64,000 bases of DNA, from positions 66,397,233 through 66,461,232 of the forward strand of contig NC_086377.1 in NCBI RefSeq assembly GCF_036588685.1, given 5' to 3'. A program made the translations under genes and the position numbers. The DNA comes from Mytilus trossulus (lineage: Eukaryota > Mollusca > Bivalvia > Mytilida > Mytilidae). Each line of letters opens with the position of its first letter. The stretch's first letter is position 1. Positions 45,944 through 57,249 of the stretch are shown here, in pieces. The notes beneath the pieces are model-generated. The model searched no databases. It saw only the letters and a program-made list of their open reading frames with translations, and had not been told where the DNA came from.

Positions 45944-46849
45944 TCTATAATACTAAAATAAAAACAACAAATCAAAGAATTCAACTTTAAATATAGCTAA
46001 TATTATAGCAAAATGATGTTGATTAAAAAAAATCCAGACCCTTTTGTTTTCCACATAATTAATATTGCCAATAATTATAAACAAGTTCCAGGTCGAATCC
46101 GATTCCGATACCAATAGTATATTCACCAGTGACACATGTACCTTATCTGTACGTACGTTCCGCATCTGACAGGCGCACCACCGAACGGTGTATCTAGGAT
46201 TTGACAGCATGACGCAAAACTGCGAAACAAAGAATTCAATTTTATCTATAACTAATATTGGACAATGCTGATGATAAAACATTACTCCGTTCCAGGCCTT
46301 TTGTTTTTTAAATAATTATTATAACCAATAATTGATAAGTTCCAGGTGGACGGATTCACCGTTTCACCGTTTCACAAATGATATCGAATATGTTCCTTGC
46401 GTCGTAACTACAATCAATCCCGTTCCCTTTCATGAATGTGACCTACCGAATTAGACTATATACTGGATTTTTTATCACATGAGCAAGACGACGGGTGCCA
46501 CATGTGGAGCAGCATCTGCTTACCCTCTTGGAGCACATTAGATCACCCATAGTTTGTGGTGGGGGTCATGTTGTTTATTCTTTAGTTTTCTATGTTGTGT
46601 CATGTGTACTATGTTTGTCTTTTTCAATTTTAGCCTTGGCGTTGTCAGTTTGTTTTAGATTTACGAGTTTGACTGTCCCTTTGGTATCTTTCGTCAGTCT
46701 TTTCAAACAGAAAGATTTTGAAAGTAGAGAAAACTGTGCATCTTATAATCAGCATGACAATATCAGTACTAAATATCCAGGCTAAAATAAGGCTTTAAAC
46801 ACATAGTTTGATTCAGTCACGGACCAGCGATTTCACGGGTGTGTTCTAG
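45944..46849 (+). mobile_element. Helitron-like non-autonomous element 2, with nested repeat
   Basis: Starts TCTATAATACTAAAAT after A (45943) and ends GGGTGTGTTCTAG before T (46850), the same termini as element 1. It shares interior blocks CAAAGAATTCAACTTTA, CAGACCCTTTTGTTTTCCAC, CATCTGACAGGCGCACC, CCGAACGGTGTAT and AAACAGAAAGATTTTGAAAG. It differs by an inserted copy of the GAGCAA-ACGACGGGTGCC repeat. Its subterminal palindrome (CCAGCGATTTCACGGG) is decayed. Its last bases are directly followed by the 44-bp array. Confidence 0.75.
46467..46705 (+). repeat. Dispersed repeat (GAGCAA-ACGACGGGTGCC family), copy 2
   Basis: Collinear with 36690-36960: ATGAGCAAGACGACGGGTGC, CACATGTGGAGCAGCATC, GGTGGGGGTCATG, GTTGTGTCATGTGTACTATG and ACGAGTTTGACTGTCCC. 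The related Helitron at 41098 lacks it, so it inserted into this Helitron copy. The frame 46495-46785 is a translation of the repeat. Confidence 0.75.
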
Positions 46850-49550
46850 TGATATACACAATATATAATTCTGTATTTATGTTTCTGTTCTAGTGATATA
46901 CACAATATATAATACTGTATTTATGTTTCTGTTCTAGTGATATACACAATATATAATACTGTATTTATGTTTCTGTTCTAGTGATATACACAATATATAA
47001 TACTGTATTTATGTTTCTGTTCTAGTGATATACACAGTATATAATACTGTATTTATGTTTCTGTTCTAGTGATATATACAATATATAATACTGTATTTAT
47101 GTTTCTGTTCTAGTGATATACACAGTATATAATACTGTATTTATGTTTCTGTTCTAGTGATATACACAATATATAATTACTGTATTTATGTTTCTGTTCT
47201 AGTGATATACACAATATATAATACTGTATTTATGTTTCTGTTCTAGTGATATACACAATATATAATACTGTATTTATGTTTCTGTTCTAGTGATATACAC
47301 AATATATAATTACTGTATTTATGTTTCTGTTCTAGTGATATATACAATATATAATACTGTATTTATGTTTCTGTTCTAGTGATATATACAATATATAATA
47401 CTGTATTTATGTTTCTGTTCTAGTGATATACACAGTATATAATACTGTATTTATGTTTCTGTTCTAGTGATATACACAATATATAATACTGTATTTATGT
47501 TTCTGTTCTAGTGATATATACAATATATAATACTGTATTTATGTTTCTGTTCTAGTGATATACACAGTATATAATACTGTATTTATGTTTCTGTTCTAGT
47601 GATATATACAATATATAATACTGTATTTATGTTTCTGTTCTAGTGATATACACAATATATAATACTGTATTTATGTTTCTGTTCTAGTGATATACACAAT
47701 ATATAATACTGTATTTATGTTTCTGTTCTAGTGATATACACAATATATAATTACTGTATTTATGTTTCTGTTCTAGTGATATACACAATATATAATACTG
47801 TATTTATGTTTCTGTTCTAGTGATATACACAGTATATAATACTGTATTTATGTTTCTGTTCTAGTGATATACACAATATATAATTACTGTATTTATGTTT
47901 CTGTTCTAGTGATATACACAATATATAATACTGTATTTATGTTTCTGTTCTAGTGATATACACAGTATATAATACTGTATTTATGTTTCTGTTCTAGTGA
48001 TATATACAATATATAATACTGTATTTATGTTTCTGTTCTAGTGATATACACAATATATAATACTGTATTTATGTTTCTGTTCTAGTGATATACACAATAT
48101 ATAATACTGTATTTATGTTTCTGTTCTAGTGATATACACAATATATAATTACTGTATTTATGTTTCTGTTCTAGTGATATATACAATATATAATACTGTA
48201 TTTATGTTTCTGTTCTAGTGATATATACAATATATAAAATTATAATACTGTATTTATGTTTCTGTTCTAGTGATATACACAACATATAATACTGTATTTA
48301 TGTTTCTGTTCTAGTGATATACACAATATATAATACTGTGTTTATGTTTCTGTTCTAGTGATATACACAATATATAATACTGTATTTATGTTTCTGTTCT
48401 AGTGATATACACAGTATATAATACTGTATTTATGTTTCTGTTCTAGTGATATACACAATATATAATACTGTATTTATGTTTCTGTTCTAGTGATATACAC
48501 AATATATAATACTGTATTTATGTTTCTGTTCTAGTGATATACACAATATATAATACTGTATTTATGTTTCTGTTCTAGTGATATACACAATATATAATAC
48601 TGTATTTATGTTTCTGTTCTAGTGATATACACAGTATATAATACTGTATTTATGTTTCTGTTCTAGTGATATATACAATATATAATTACTGTATTTATGT
48701 TTCTGTTCTAGTGATATACACAATATATAATACTGTATTTATGTTTCTGTTCTAGTGATATACACAGTATATAATACTGTATTTATGTTTCTGTTCTAGT
48801 GATATATACAATATATAATACTGTGTTTATGTTTCTGTTCTAGTGATATACACAGTATATAATACTGTATTTATGTTTCTGTTCTAGTGATATACACAGT
48901 ATATAATACTGTATTTATGTTTCTGTTCTAGTGATACACACAATATATAATACTGTATTTATGTTTCTGTTCTAGTGATATACACAGTATATAATACTGT
49001 ATTTATGTTTCTGTTCTAGTGATATATACAATATATAATTACTGTATTTATGTTTCTGTTCTAGTGATATATACAATGTATAATACTGTGTTTATGTTTC
49101 TGTTCTAGTGATATACACAATATATAATACTGTATTTATGTTTCTGTTCTAGTGATATACACAATATATAATTACTGTATTTATGTTTCTGTTCTAGTGA
49201 TATATACAATATATAATACTGTATTTATGTTTCTGTTCTAGTGATATACACAATATAATACTGTATTTATGTTTCTGTTCTAGTGATATACACAGTATAT
49301 TATACTGTATTTATGTTTCTGTTCTAGTGATATACACAATATATAATACTGTATTTATGTTTCTGTTCTAGTGATATACACAATATATAATACTGTATTT
49401 ATGTTTCTGTTCTAGTGATATACACAATATAATACTGTATTTATGTTTCTGTTCTAGTGATATACACAATATATAATACTGTATTTATGTTTCTGTTCTA
49501 GTGATATACACAATATAATACTGTATTTATGTTTCTGTTCTAGTGATATA
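46850..49550 (+). repeat. 44-bp minisatellite array, ~2.7 kb, about 60 units
   Basis: The unit reads TGATATACACAATATATAAT then ACTGTATTTATGTTTCTGTT then CTAG, 44 bp. Variants have CACAGTATATAAT, TATACAATATATAAT or an extra T (AATTACTG, 45 bp). Units are highly homogeneous. The first unit starts at the base after the CTAG that ends the Helitron at 46849, and every unit ends in TGTTCTAG, the same eight bases that end the Helitron. No coding capacity. Confidence 0.95.
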
Positions 49551-50020
49551 TATTTATGATTATTTGATTACTAAAGATAAGCAAATATTTAATGATTATG
49601 TTATTATATTGGCAAAAAAATGATGATTATGTGATTACTAGGACCCCCCATGAGAGGCCTCATTGATGAATCATATCTTCGGATACAATTTATAAACCAA
49701 AGAACATTTAGATACATTGTAAAGTATAAAGATAATTGGCCAAGTAGTTTCAGAGGAGAAGGTTTTTTAGATAGTTTATGGCGATTGACGACGGACGACG
49801 ACTGATATTGAAGAGACTGAGATTGAAATAGGAAGTATTTACTCTGGGGGAACAAAGGGGTGTTAAAGATAAAAAAGGATCTTTTAGGGGTGATCATATT
49901 TTTTTAATTTAAATTTCTAATTTAAGAAAAATGGCCAGTATTGCGTCATAGATTATTATAATATCTTTTACCCATTATTTTTTTTTGGTCAGAACGTGGA
50001 AAGAATCTTACTAGTAGTGA
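49551..50020. other. Spacer after the 44-bp array, no gene seen
   Basis: AT-rich, with a GATTGACGACGGACGACGAC phrase (49782-49801) typical of ends of mollusc dispersed repeats. The minus-strand frame 49604-49897 has no domain. Confidence 0.35.
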
Positions 50021-50026
50021 TAGCCG

Positions 50027-50600
50027 AGCAGTATTACCCCCAAACCCTGGGCGTTGACACCGACGCCATATAATACTTTAATTAAAGATGCGAACATCAT
50101 ACCTTAGTGTTGGTTCATGTACATGCTGACATTGGGACGCCGACGCCATATTTGTGCCTAACCCCTATACGCCGACGCCATAGAAGATCTTATTTCGGGA
50201 CGCGAACATCTTACCAGAGTTTTGTCCATGTATACCCACAAATCGAAACTCCGACTCCATATTTTGGCCTAAACCCTGGACGCTGACTCCATATAAGACC
50301 TTAAATCAGGTCGCGGACGCATTACCGTCTTGTCTAACAGTGTAAATCCTAAAATCAGGACGCCGACGCCATATTTGGACCTAAAATCGGGACATTAACA
50401 TCATACCTTAGGGTTAAACCATGAGATTATGACATAAGGTCGTCAAAGTATCATGAGGGCCTACACCCTGGACGTCGACGTAAAATACGACCCGGAAATC
50501 GAGACGCGAACGTAGGATTTGACCATTTGACCCTGAAATCGGAACCCCGACGCCATATTTGGACTTTAACCTTGGACACCATCTCTTAATGTTGGATCAG
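50027..50600 (+). repeat. Degenerate array of GGACGCCGACGCCATATTTG units
   Basis: About ten imperfect units with the core GACGCCGACGCCATA followed by TTTGGACCTAAA or GAACATCATACC. Spacing varies (about 35-80 bp). A stray CATCATACCTTAGGGTTAAACC at 51040 matches the end of one unit near 50400. Non-coding; CpG-rich against an AT-rich background. Confidence 0.65.
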
Positions 50601-51185
50601 TCACTTCACACCCTTGTGGAAAGTGGACCTGAATTCTTCTTAGCTAAACGCTTACTCTTTAAACCCAACACCAGAACCATATGTCTGTGGAAAGTACACT
50701 TTAATAAACGTTCTTAGATAAGTTACTACTAAAACATGCTTATAACAACTGTAAGAATTCTTCAAGATACACTATTTATATTTAATCAGTTAATCACATA
50801 AACTGTCACTCAATTCAGTAGACGGTACTATGAATATTTGATGAACTTATACAGACAATTTGGATTAAAAAGTTTGATATCATGTTATAAAAAGCATTAC
50901 AAATTTCTACTTCCTACTATCCGGCACACCTCCTTGAACCGTCTAATTAATATCATATGTTCATGATAAAAAAGATACCTGAAATAATTGGATACAGAGA
51001 TAAAACCCATCTGGTGTTTTGAAATGAGATACACTTATACATCATACCTTAGGGTTAAACCTCCACGAAACCTCTTTCGAAATTATTAACATCTATTTTA
51101 TCAGAGTTTGACCTCTGTTGTCGTATTAAGCTGCGCCCTGCTGATGATTTTATTATCTTTTAAAATACACGAATAATGCAAACAT
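50601..51185. other. AT-rich spacer, no gene seen
   Basis: Only the isolated CATCATACCTTAGGG unit near 51040 is recognisable. Confidence 0.4.
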
Positions 51186-51189
51186 GATT

Positions 51190-51545
51190 AAGAATTGAAA
51201 AATACGGGGTGTAAAAATATAAAAAAAAGAGAGGTATGAGCTGAAAAAATATTAAGATTAGACAAATATGGGCGGGAAAAATATTAAGAGTAGAGGTTGT
51301 GGGAGGTGAAAATATATAAAAAAAACAAAGTATGGCAGGCACAATATATAAAAAATAGAGAAATGTGGAAGGCTGAAACATTAATAATACAGTGATATTA
51401 GGGGGTGGGGTTAATAAGAAATAGACAAATATGCTAGACAAAAATATAAACAATATAGAAATATTGAAGCGAAAATATGAGGAACAGAGACATATGTGAG
51501 GCAAAATATAATGAATGGAGAAATATAAGCCCAAAGATATTAATT
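51190..51545 (+). repeat. Degenerate ~40-bp array (GACAAATATG-GG-GAAAAATATTAA)
   Basis: Repeated text of the form GAAAAATATTAAGA(T)TAGA(C)AAATATGGG(C)GG, decayed, about eight to nine units. The minus-strand frame over it (SPPTTSTLNIFPAHICLILI) is a low-complexity product, not a gene. Confidence 0.5.
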
Positions 51546-51554
51546 AAGGAAAAC

Positions 51555-52025
51555 AAGAATTTGTATAATTGCATTTGCACGACCTTCGAAGACAGACGAG
51601 AAGCAAACATTCACCCAGTGAGCAGTTGTAACACCATAATCTAACCCAGCAACAGCAAAAGCAGGAGGCTTTCGTGTTCAGACACCCTTTTACCATGATT
51701 GTGTATGGTCCAACATCCTGCAAAAAAAAATCATTTTAGGAAAAAATATGCTTCAACAAATAAAAAGGCTGTGCAGATCGTGTCCAGACAGAATCGTTTG
51801 GTTGTATAAAAGGTGGCAACCTCTTTACGAGGAAAACGACGAACAGTGCATCCATATTGTCGATCCCTTAGATGTGTCGCTGCTAATGTTGATGTTGCGT
51901 CTGTAGCTGTTGCTGTTTTTGCTGCTTTTGCTGCTGCTGGGTTAGATCATAAAGGTACAGCTGCTTACTTGAAGAACGCTTGCTTCTCATCTGTCTTCGA
52001 TTATCGTGCAAATGCAATTTAACAT
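51555..52025. repeat. Inverted duplication whose arms keep a similar peptide frame
   Basis: The left arm (about 51555-51675, minus sense) reads PPAFAVAGLDYGVTTAHWVN then VCFSSVFEGRANAI. The right arm (about 51905-52021, plus sense) reads AVFAAFAAAGLDHKGTAAYL then KNACFSSVFDYRANAI and a stop. DNA identity between the arms is high around CTGCTGGGTTAGATCAT and CGTGCAAATGCAATT. No ATG suits either frame, and the protein is unknown to me. It may be the terminal inverted repeat of an element or an inverted duplicate of a gene end. Confidence 0.5.
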
Positions 52026-52339
52026 ATTCATATTTTCCTTAATTTTTTGGCCTATGTGTTTCTTTGATACATATATGACTTGGCACTGCACTTTAATATA
52101 AATCCCGTCATAGTGTGATTGGACTATAATAAATTAGTGTATTTTGTCATTAATTTTTGCTTATATGCTTGGTCTTGATTAAGATTATTACACAATGTTG
52201 AATGCTGTACCCCTATTTGTGACATTTTTACCTCTTATTTCTGTCTGTATGTTTTCATTCACGCATCATTGTCCATATAATGGAAGTTAATGCGACTGTT
52301 ATACAAGTGAGAGGTTTAGCTTTGTTTTGTTTTATTGAT

Positions 52340-52341
52340 AG
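52340..52341 (+). other. Probable 3' splice site before the frameshifted zinc-finger gene
   Basis: TTTGTTTTGTTTTATTGATAG precedes AGAAAGT and ATG at 52349. The T-rich tract ending in AG a few bases before the first ATG repeats the arrangement seen at 11419. Confidence 0.45.
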
Positions 52342-52348
52342 AGAAAGT

Positions 52349-53184
52349 ATGGAGCAGACGTCAGATACTAGAGATGATATGGAACAGACGTCAGATACTG
52401 GAGAAAATATTGAGCAGACGTCAGATACCAGAGATGATATGGAACAAACCTTGGATATACGAGTCAAACCTCATAAATGTGGTGTGTGTGGTGTTGGATT
52501 TGAACAAATAAAACTCTTAAAGACACACATGAGTACACATAATGGCGAGAAACCATTTCAATGCGGTATTTGTGATAAAGGGTTTAGCACAAATTCTATA
52601 TTTCAGAGACATATACAAGATCATGCTGGTAATACACTTTATAAATGTGAGTCATGTGGAAAAGGGTTTAGTCGAAATTCTCACTTACAGAGACACATTA
52701 GAAATAAAATATGTGATAAACTGTATAAATGTGATGTATGTAGTCAGATTGATAAATTACAAAGACATGATAGAATACATACTGGTGTTAAACCATTTCT
52801 CTGTAGAATCTGTGGTCAAGATTTTAATTATAGATGTGACTTGAAGAAACACATGAAAAGAAGACATCTAGAGGTTTCTGGGGGTAAAATTATAAATGTG
52901 ATGTGTGTGGGAAAAGTTTTACTCATAATTATCCATTAGAGTACACATGCGAACACAAACCCTATCATTGTACTATTTGTTGTAAAGATTTCAGAGGGGA
53001 CTTGACGATACACATGAGAATACATACTGGTGATAAACCCTATCATTGTAGTATTTGTGATAAAGATTTTAGTCGTAAAAGGGACGTAACAAGACATATG
53101 AGAACACACACTGGTGATGAACCACCCGATCCTGCAATGTTAGCCAGTAATAGTGGAGATCTATTAGTAAAATTAGTCCACTAG
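52349..53184 (+). pseudogene. C2H2 zinc-finger gene with frameshift and decayed fingers
   Basis: The protein starts MEQTSDTRDDMEQTSDTGEN, about four copies of a 10-residue acidic repeat encoded by ~30-bp direct repeats (52349-52460). Fingers follow. HKCGVCGVGF...HMSTH and FQCGICDKGF...HIQDH are intact. YKCESCGKGF...HIRNKIC has Cys in place of the last His. YKCDVCSQIDKLQRHDRIH is short by about four residues. FLCRICGQDF...HMKRRH is intact. Near 52880-52900 the frame shifts by one base, and the new frame continues YKCDVCGKSFTHNYPL (finger damaged), YHCTICCKDFRGDLTIHMRIH (two residues short) and YHCSICDKDF...HMRTH, ending LVKLVH at 53184. An alternative in-frame ATG lies at 52280, upstream of a splice-acceptor-like AG. 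Without the frameshift it would be an ~8-finger DNA-binding protein. A sequencing error in the GGGGG run cannot be excluded. Confidence 0.75.
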
Positions 53185-54810
53185 TAACACTAACAACAGT
53201 ATACTTTTATACTGCACAGTATAAGATGTTAGCAGTTGTAGAACGTAACAACGTACAATATATAAATACTCAGTACCAACACGGATCTTTTCCGGGATAA
53301 TGTTAACGTACTTGTTGTATTACCCGGAACAACGACGGAAATAACTTCTGCGGTAAAGCGACTGTCGGTTTTTGAAACAACACAAATGTTTATAATAGAG
53401 TAGTATTACAAGAGACATCTTTAATAGTTAAAAACTTTAATTACCTTTTTTATTTATAAACGAATGGTTGCTATTCTTCAAAGACTGATTTTCCTTAGAA
53501 TCATAAAAAGTTTGTTTATTTTGTAACAACGGTTGGTTTTAGTTTTATAGATATATATCTCATCCTGAAGCTAGGCAATAGCTAATTGGTCAAAAACATC
53601 AGACCAACAACTGCATGAACTTTTTTTTCCTTCATTTTTTTCTAGGTCAGTTTTATTGGAAAAAGTTGCTCTGGCGGAACAGTTAGATACCTCAGTCCTG
53701 CATGTTGTAAATGTATCAAAATAAGCATAAATGACTTTTACAGAACAGTTGGATACCTGCATGATGATCCATGATGGATCATTGGTATCAAGGACTATCA
53801 AATAACCATTATCATATGACATAATGTGTACTGTTGAGCATAGACTAGTTTTCATAAGCAGTTATTGACAATAATCTGTAAGTTGCATGTGCATCATATG
53901 TATAGTATTTTGAGAGTATTTTCATGTGCTTTTATATGTTGTACAATTTTGAGCGTTCATAAAGAATATTATTAAAAAAAAATCTGTATCTTTTTTTCTT
54001 TACTCGGAAGATATAGTTTTTCGTTTACATGAATGAAGACGCATTTTATTGAAAAGGTAGTTACAAATATATCAAATATAAACCGGGATTTATAAATGTT
54101 TTAACCTATTTATCACTCGGTTTATTTTTTTAATATTCTATATTATTTGTTTACACTTTCGGTATTTAGCTGTATCCTGCCTCCAAATGACCTTAGATCG
54201 ACTCCAAATCACCTTTTGACGTCAAGCAACAAACAATTTTAAATTGTGACGTCAAATATTTTAAATTATGATGTCAAGGTTTACGGGAACCTGTGTGACT
54301 TTATGTAATGGCGGACAAATTTGCATACAAGTGTAAATACGTCTAATAGACGTATCTAGGCTATACCTTTCTACCTTTTGCATACCCAGAGTCACGTGTT
54401 ATTTGTAAGTTTCCAGCCGCCATTTTTGGAATTTTGAAGCGATCAGAAGAAAGAAATCTGTGATTTATTTGCCACAAAAGCATGTATTGGTAAAAATATA
54501 TAGACAAGCACATAACAGGGGTCGATACTGACATGGTTTAACATTACTGTTTCATGTTAAACGTTCTAACTTTTCAAACACTCTCCAAAACCGTGAGCGG
54601 ATCCTGTATTGCCGGTATTGATCGGTACCGTATTGGCTGTAATGAGCATGTATCGCACAGACACTTGTTTCTATCCATAGGAAGTCGAATATCCATAAAT
54701 AGAAGGTGGATAACAGGTTTTTTTTAGGTCACCACGGTCTCCACTTAGGACGCTTTTTCTACCCTTTAAATTAAATACAAAAAAATCTATTTAGGCCTAT
54801 ATGTGTAGCG
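53185..54810. other. Spacer with CRE-like motifs, no gene seen
   Basis: CCGGGATAATG...CATTACCCGGAA-like inverted text lies near 53298-53330. Three TGACGTCAA-type motifs occur at about 54219, 54247 and 54271 in a short stretch that resembles a mollusc repeat (GACCTTAGATCGACTCC). The minus-strand frame 53571-53855 has an ATG but no recognisable domain, and I do not support it. Confidence 0.35.
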
Positions 54811-54822
54811 GAGTTGCTTCCC

Positions 54823-55754
54823 GGTATCGGTATCGTTCGCCCTGATTACATGTTCGCCCTAGGTTCGTTCGCACTGAGTTTGTTCGCCCTGGTGTTCCGT
54901 TCGCCCTGAGTTCGTTCGCCCTATTCTCATTAACGATATGTATATATGTTACATTAATGAAAGAAATGCATATTTATATTAAAATTTATGTTTATCTATT
55001 AAAGCTGAATACAGAATATTAATTAAATAAAATTCGTGGCTAAAGTTAAACATATAAATAACTTAGTCTTTAGTTTTTTTTTCATGTCAAATACTTTGTA
55101 GTCTTTGAATCCACAGAACCTTTTCCTTGTAGCAGAAGGACAACATAATAACTTAGTATTCAGTGTTATACAAACAGCAACACGTAATTGCATCATAAAT
55201 AAATATTCGGTGAATTTAAACAGACTTCAACCATTTGTCAACATACAAATAGTTTAGTCTTCAGTTGTTTTACATTTGAAAATACAATGTAGTGCTGAAA
55301 TTTCAAGACACTTATTTCCCAGAAGCAGCAACAAGTAATTCACAAAAACTAATTTCCTAGTAACGTATTTACATACAGATACTAACTTAGTTCTCAATAC
55401 CTTGAAGTCAAAATATCTTGTAGTCCTGAAATTTACAAGAACTTATAATCTAGTAGCAGCTAGCTGTAGACAACACAATACATCGTACATATTCGGCGAA
55501 ATTGTCAAGAACTTATAACCTAGTAGCAGCTAGCTGTATACAACACAATACATCGTAAATATTCGACGAAATTGTAGACTGACTTCAAAATATTCAATTA
55601 AAAACACACAACACAACACTGTAATAAAAAATAAAAATCAGGGCAAACATACCCAGGGCGAACAGGTATCAGGGTGAACGGTCTCAGGGCGAAACGGAAC
55701 TAGGGCGAACAGTAACTAGGGCGAACCGAAATCAGGGCGGACGGCAGCAGATTC
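54823..55754. mobile_element. Foldback element with TTCGCCCTG iterons and 9-bp target duplication
   Basis: The left arm (54835-54925) has about six TTCGCCCTG/A units. The right arm (55640-55745) has about seven of the complement CAGGGCGAA. TTGCTTCCC occurs on both sides (54814-54822, 55755-55763). The sister repeat at 56045 reads through (GTTGCTTCTCCTCC), which confirms the insertion point. Length 932 bp; the AT-rich core holds a ~70-bp direct duplication (AGAACTTATAACCTAGTAGC near 55448 and 55509). A 9-bp duplication would fit MULE-like elements, but no transposase is present, so the family is open. Confidence 0.8.
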
Positions 55755-55763
55755 TTGCTTCCC

Positions 55764-55940
55764 CTCCTTAGTACAGGTAGAACATTTAAAGCCAGTCTCA
55801 ATCAACTGAACTAGGGAATTGATTCTTTGGCTCAGTGGTTTAACACACTGACTTACGCAGGCGGCCTGGGTTCCAATGATATGCCTGTGGTGAGGATATA
55901 AATTTGTAGATTAGATGCACTGGTTACATTTGGCGCCTAA
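55764..55940 (+). repeat. tRNA-derived SINE-like repeat, copy 1 (interrupted by foldback element)
   Basis: Box A-like TGGCTCAGTGGTT at 55828 and box B-like GGTTCCAAT at 55869 are spaced as in a tRNA gene. The 5' part of the same repeat (GTGTAGCGGAGTTGCTTCCC) lies at 54803-54822, on the far side of the inserted foldback element. No acceptor stem pairs, so it is not a functional tRNA. Confidence 0.6.
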
Positions 55941-56029
55941 CTAAAAAATCCATGATGGTTATCTGGAGTATTGCCCTGATTTGCGTTGTTTAGAGTCATA
56001 TATAAAGATATGATGACTTGTGGCAGTGG

Positions 56030-56235
56030 AATAGTGTGGCGTAGTTGCTTCTCCTCCTTAGTACATGTAGAACATATAAAGCCAGTCTTAATCAACCGAG
56101 CTAGGGTATTGATTCCTTGGCTCAGTGGGTTAAAGCACTGACTGTCACCCAATCTTCCACGGTTTGAATCTTGGTGGTGACGATATAAATTTGTAGAGGA
56201 GATACAGTATACTCTCGGGTTACATATGGATAGTC
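56030..56235 (+). repeat. tRNA-derived SINE-like repeat, copy 2
   Basis: Uninterrupted sister of the previous repeat: GTGGCGTAGTTGCTTCTCC, AAAGCCAGTCTTAATCAACC, box A-like TGGCTCAGTGGG at 56118, box B-like GGTTTGAATC at 56161, GACGATATAAATTTGTAGA. The two copies lie ~280 bp apart in the same orientation. Confidence 0.6.
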
Positions 56236-57110
56236 GACTTTCATATGGATAGAAACAAGTGCCTGTGCTGTATCGTCTGTACAATGTCAATGGCCAATGC
56301 TAATGTCAAAATTATCTTTTGGTTAAAACATGCATAAAAAACATTCAATAATAGATATTGTGAATCAGGAACATATATTAGATATACTGTTCCCAGGGTG
56401 AATCTGAATGTACAATCAGTTGAGTGTAAAATACACAGAAACCCTCATAAAACATGTAAAATGAAAATAATTAAGTCATGTTTCTGGACAACCCCTTGCT
56501 TTTTTAATCTATCTATATTTAGACTGATGTAATTCCAAAATTCTTGCCGAACAAGATCTTAAGACAAGACAAACAATTAAGCCAAAAATTAATATTTATG
56601 TACAAAGTGGTTGCAGTCCAATTCCTCAAATAAGCATTTCCGAAGAGAACCACAACTGCCAAGAAATTCGAACAATAACCAGATTTCACACAACAAATAT
56701 TGTGGAAAATCAAGAAAAGAATCACTCTAAGTGTTTTGACATTCCACAAAGCAAAGTACCACAATATTCAGACTCATTCTTTGTATCGATAAAGACGGTG
56801 ATCGTGTGGAGTCATCTAGACAACACTGTAGTGTCACCACATCAAGAAATGAAGCAAAGAGAGCTTCAAATCTGCTGTCATGCCCCATCAATAAATCAGC
56901 AGTGCTCTTTACAAAATATATATTAAGTTTTTGTATTAAAGCTAGTATTGGTATTAAATTGACAACATTAATGGATTCATTCAGACACAGAGATCTTTTA
57001 GCTTCAAATACTTAAAAAAATATTTATTTAACATAATATTTAAAATGGGTGCTAGAATTTAACCAGGTGCTTTGATAGATTATTAGGAGACCATATTCAG
57101 CTTAATACGT
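56236..57110. other. AT-rich spacer, no supported gene
   Basis: Overlapping short frames on both strands (56519-57015) lack conserved features. Confidence 0.35.
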
Positions 57111-57114
57111 TAAC

Positions 57115-57245
57115 ACATAACCCACTCAGGGATCATTATTTGCCTTCCAAATTGAATAACTGTACCGATCCAAATTTGAACCGAACCTGTGATCCTTGCA
57201 GAAAAAGTCTCTGCTCTACTAACTCAGCTCAATGAGTAATCCACA
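57115..57245 (-). repeat. tRNA-related SINE fragment (reverse)
   Basis: On the minus strand box A-like TGAGCTGAGTTAGTAGAGC is followed ~37 bases later by box B-like GGTTCAAATTT. The body differs from the repeats at 55764 and 56030, so it is another SINE family. Confidence 0.5.
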
Positions 57246-57249
57246 AGCA

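Noticed and set aside
51160-51534. 124-residue hydrophobic minus-strand frame that could look like a membrane protein
   Set aside because: It is the complement of a degenerate A-rich tandem array; the hydrophobicity comes from T-rich codons.
53571-53855. 94-residue minus-strand frame with a true ATG
   Set aside because: No domain, atypical composition, no splice or promoter context; a chance frame is likely in AT-rich DNA.
55828-56170. Functional tRNA genes
   Set aside because: A and B boxes are present, but no acceptor or anticodon stem pairs and the text is repeated as SINE copies.
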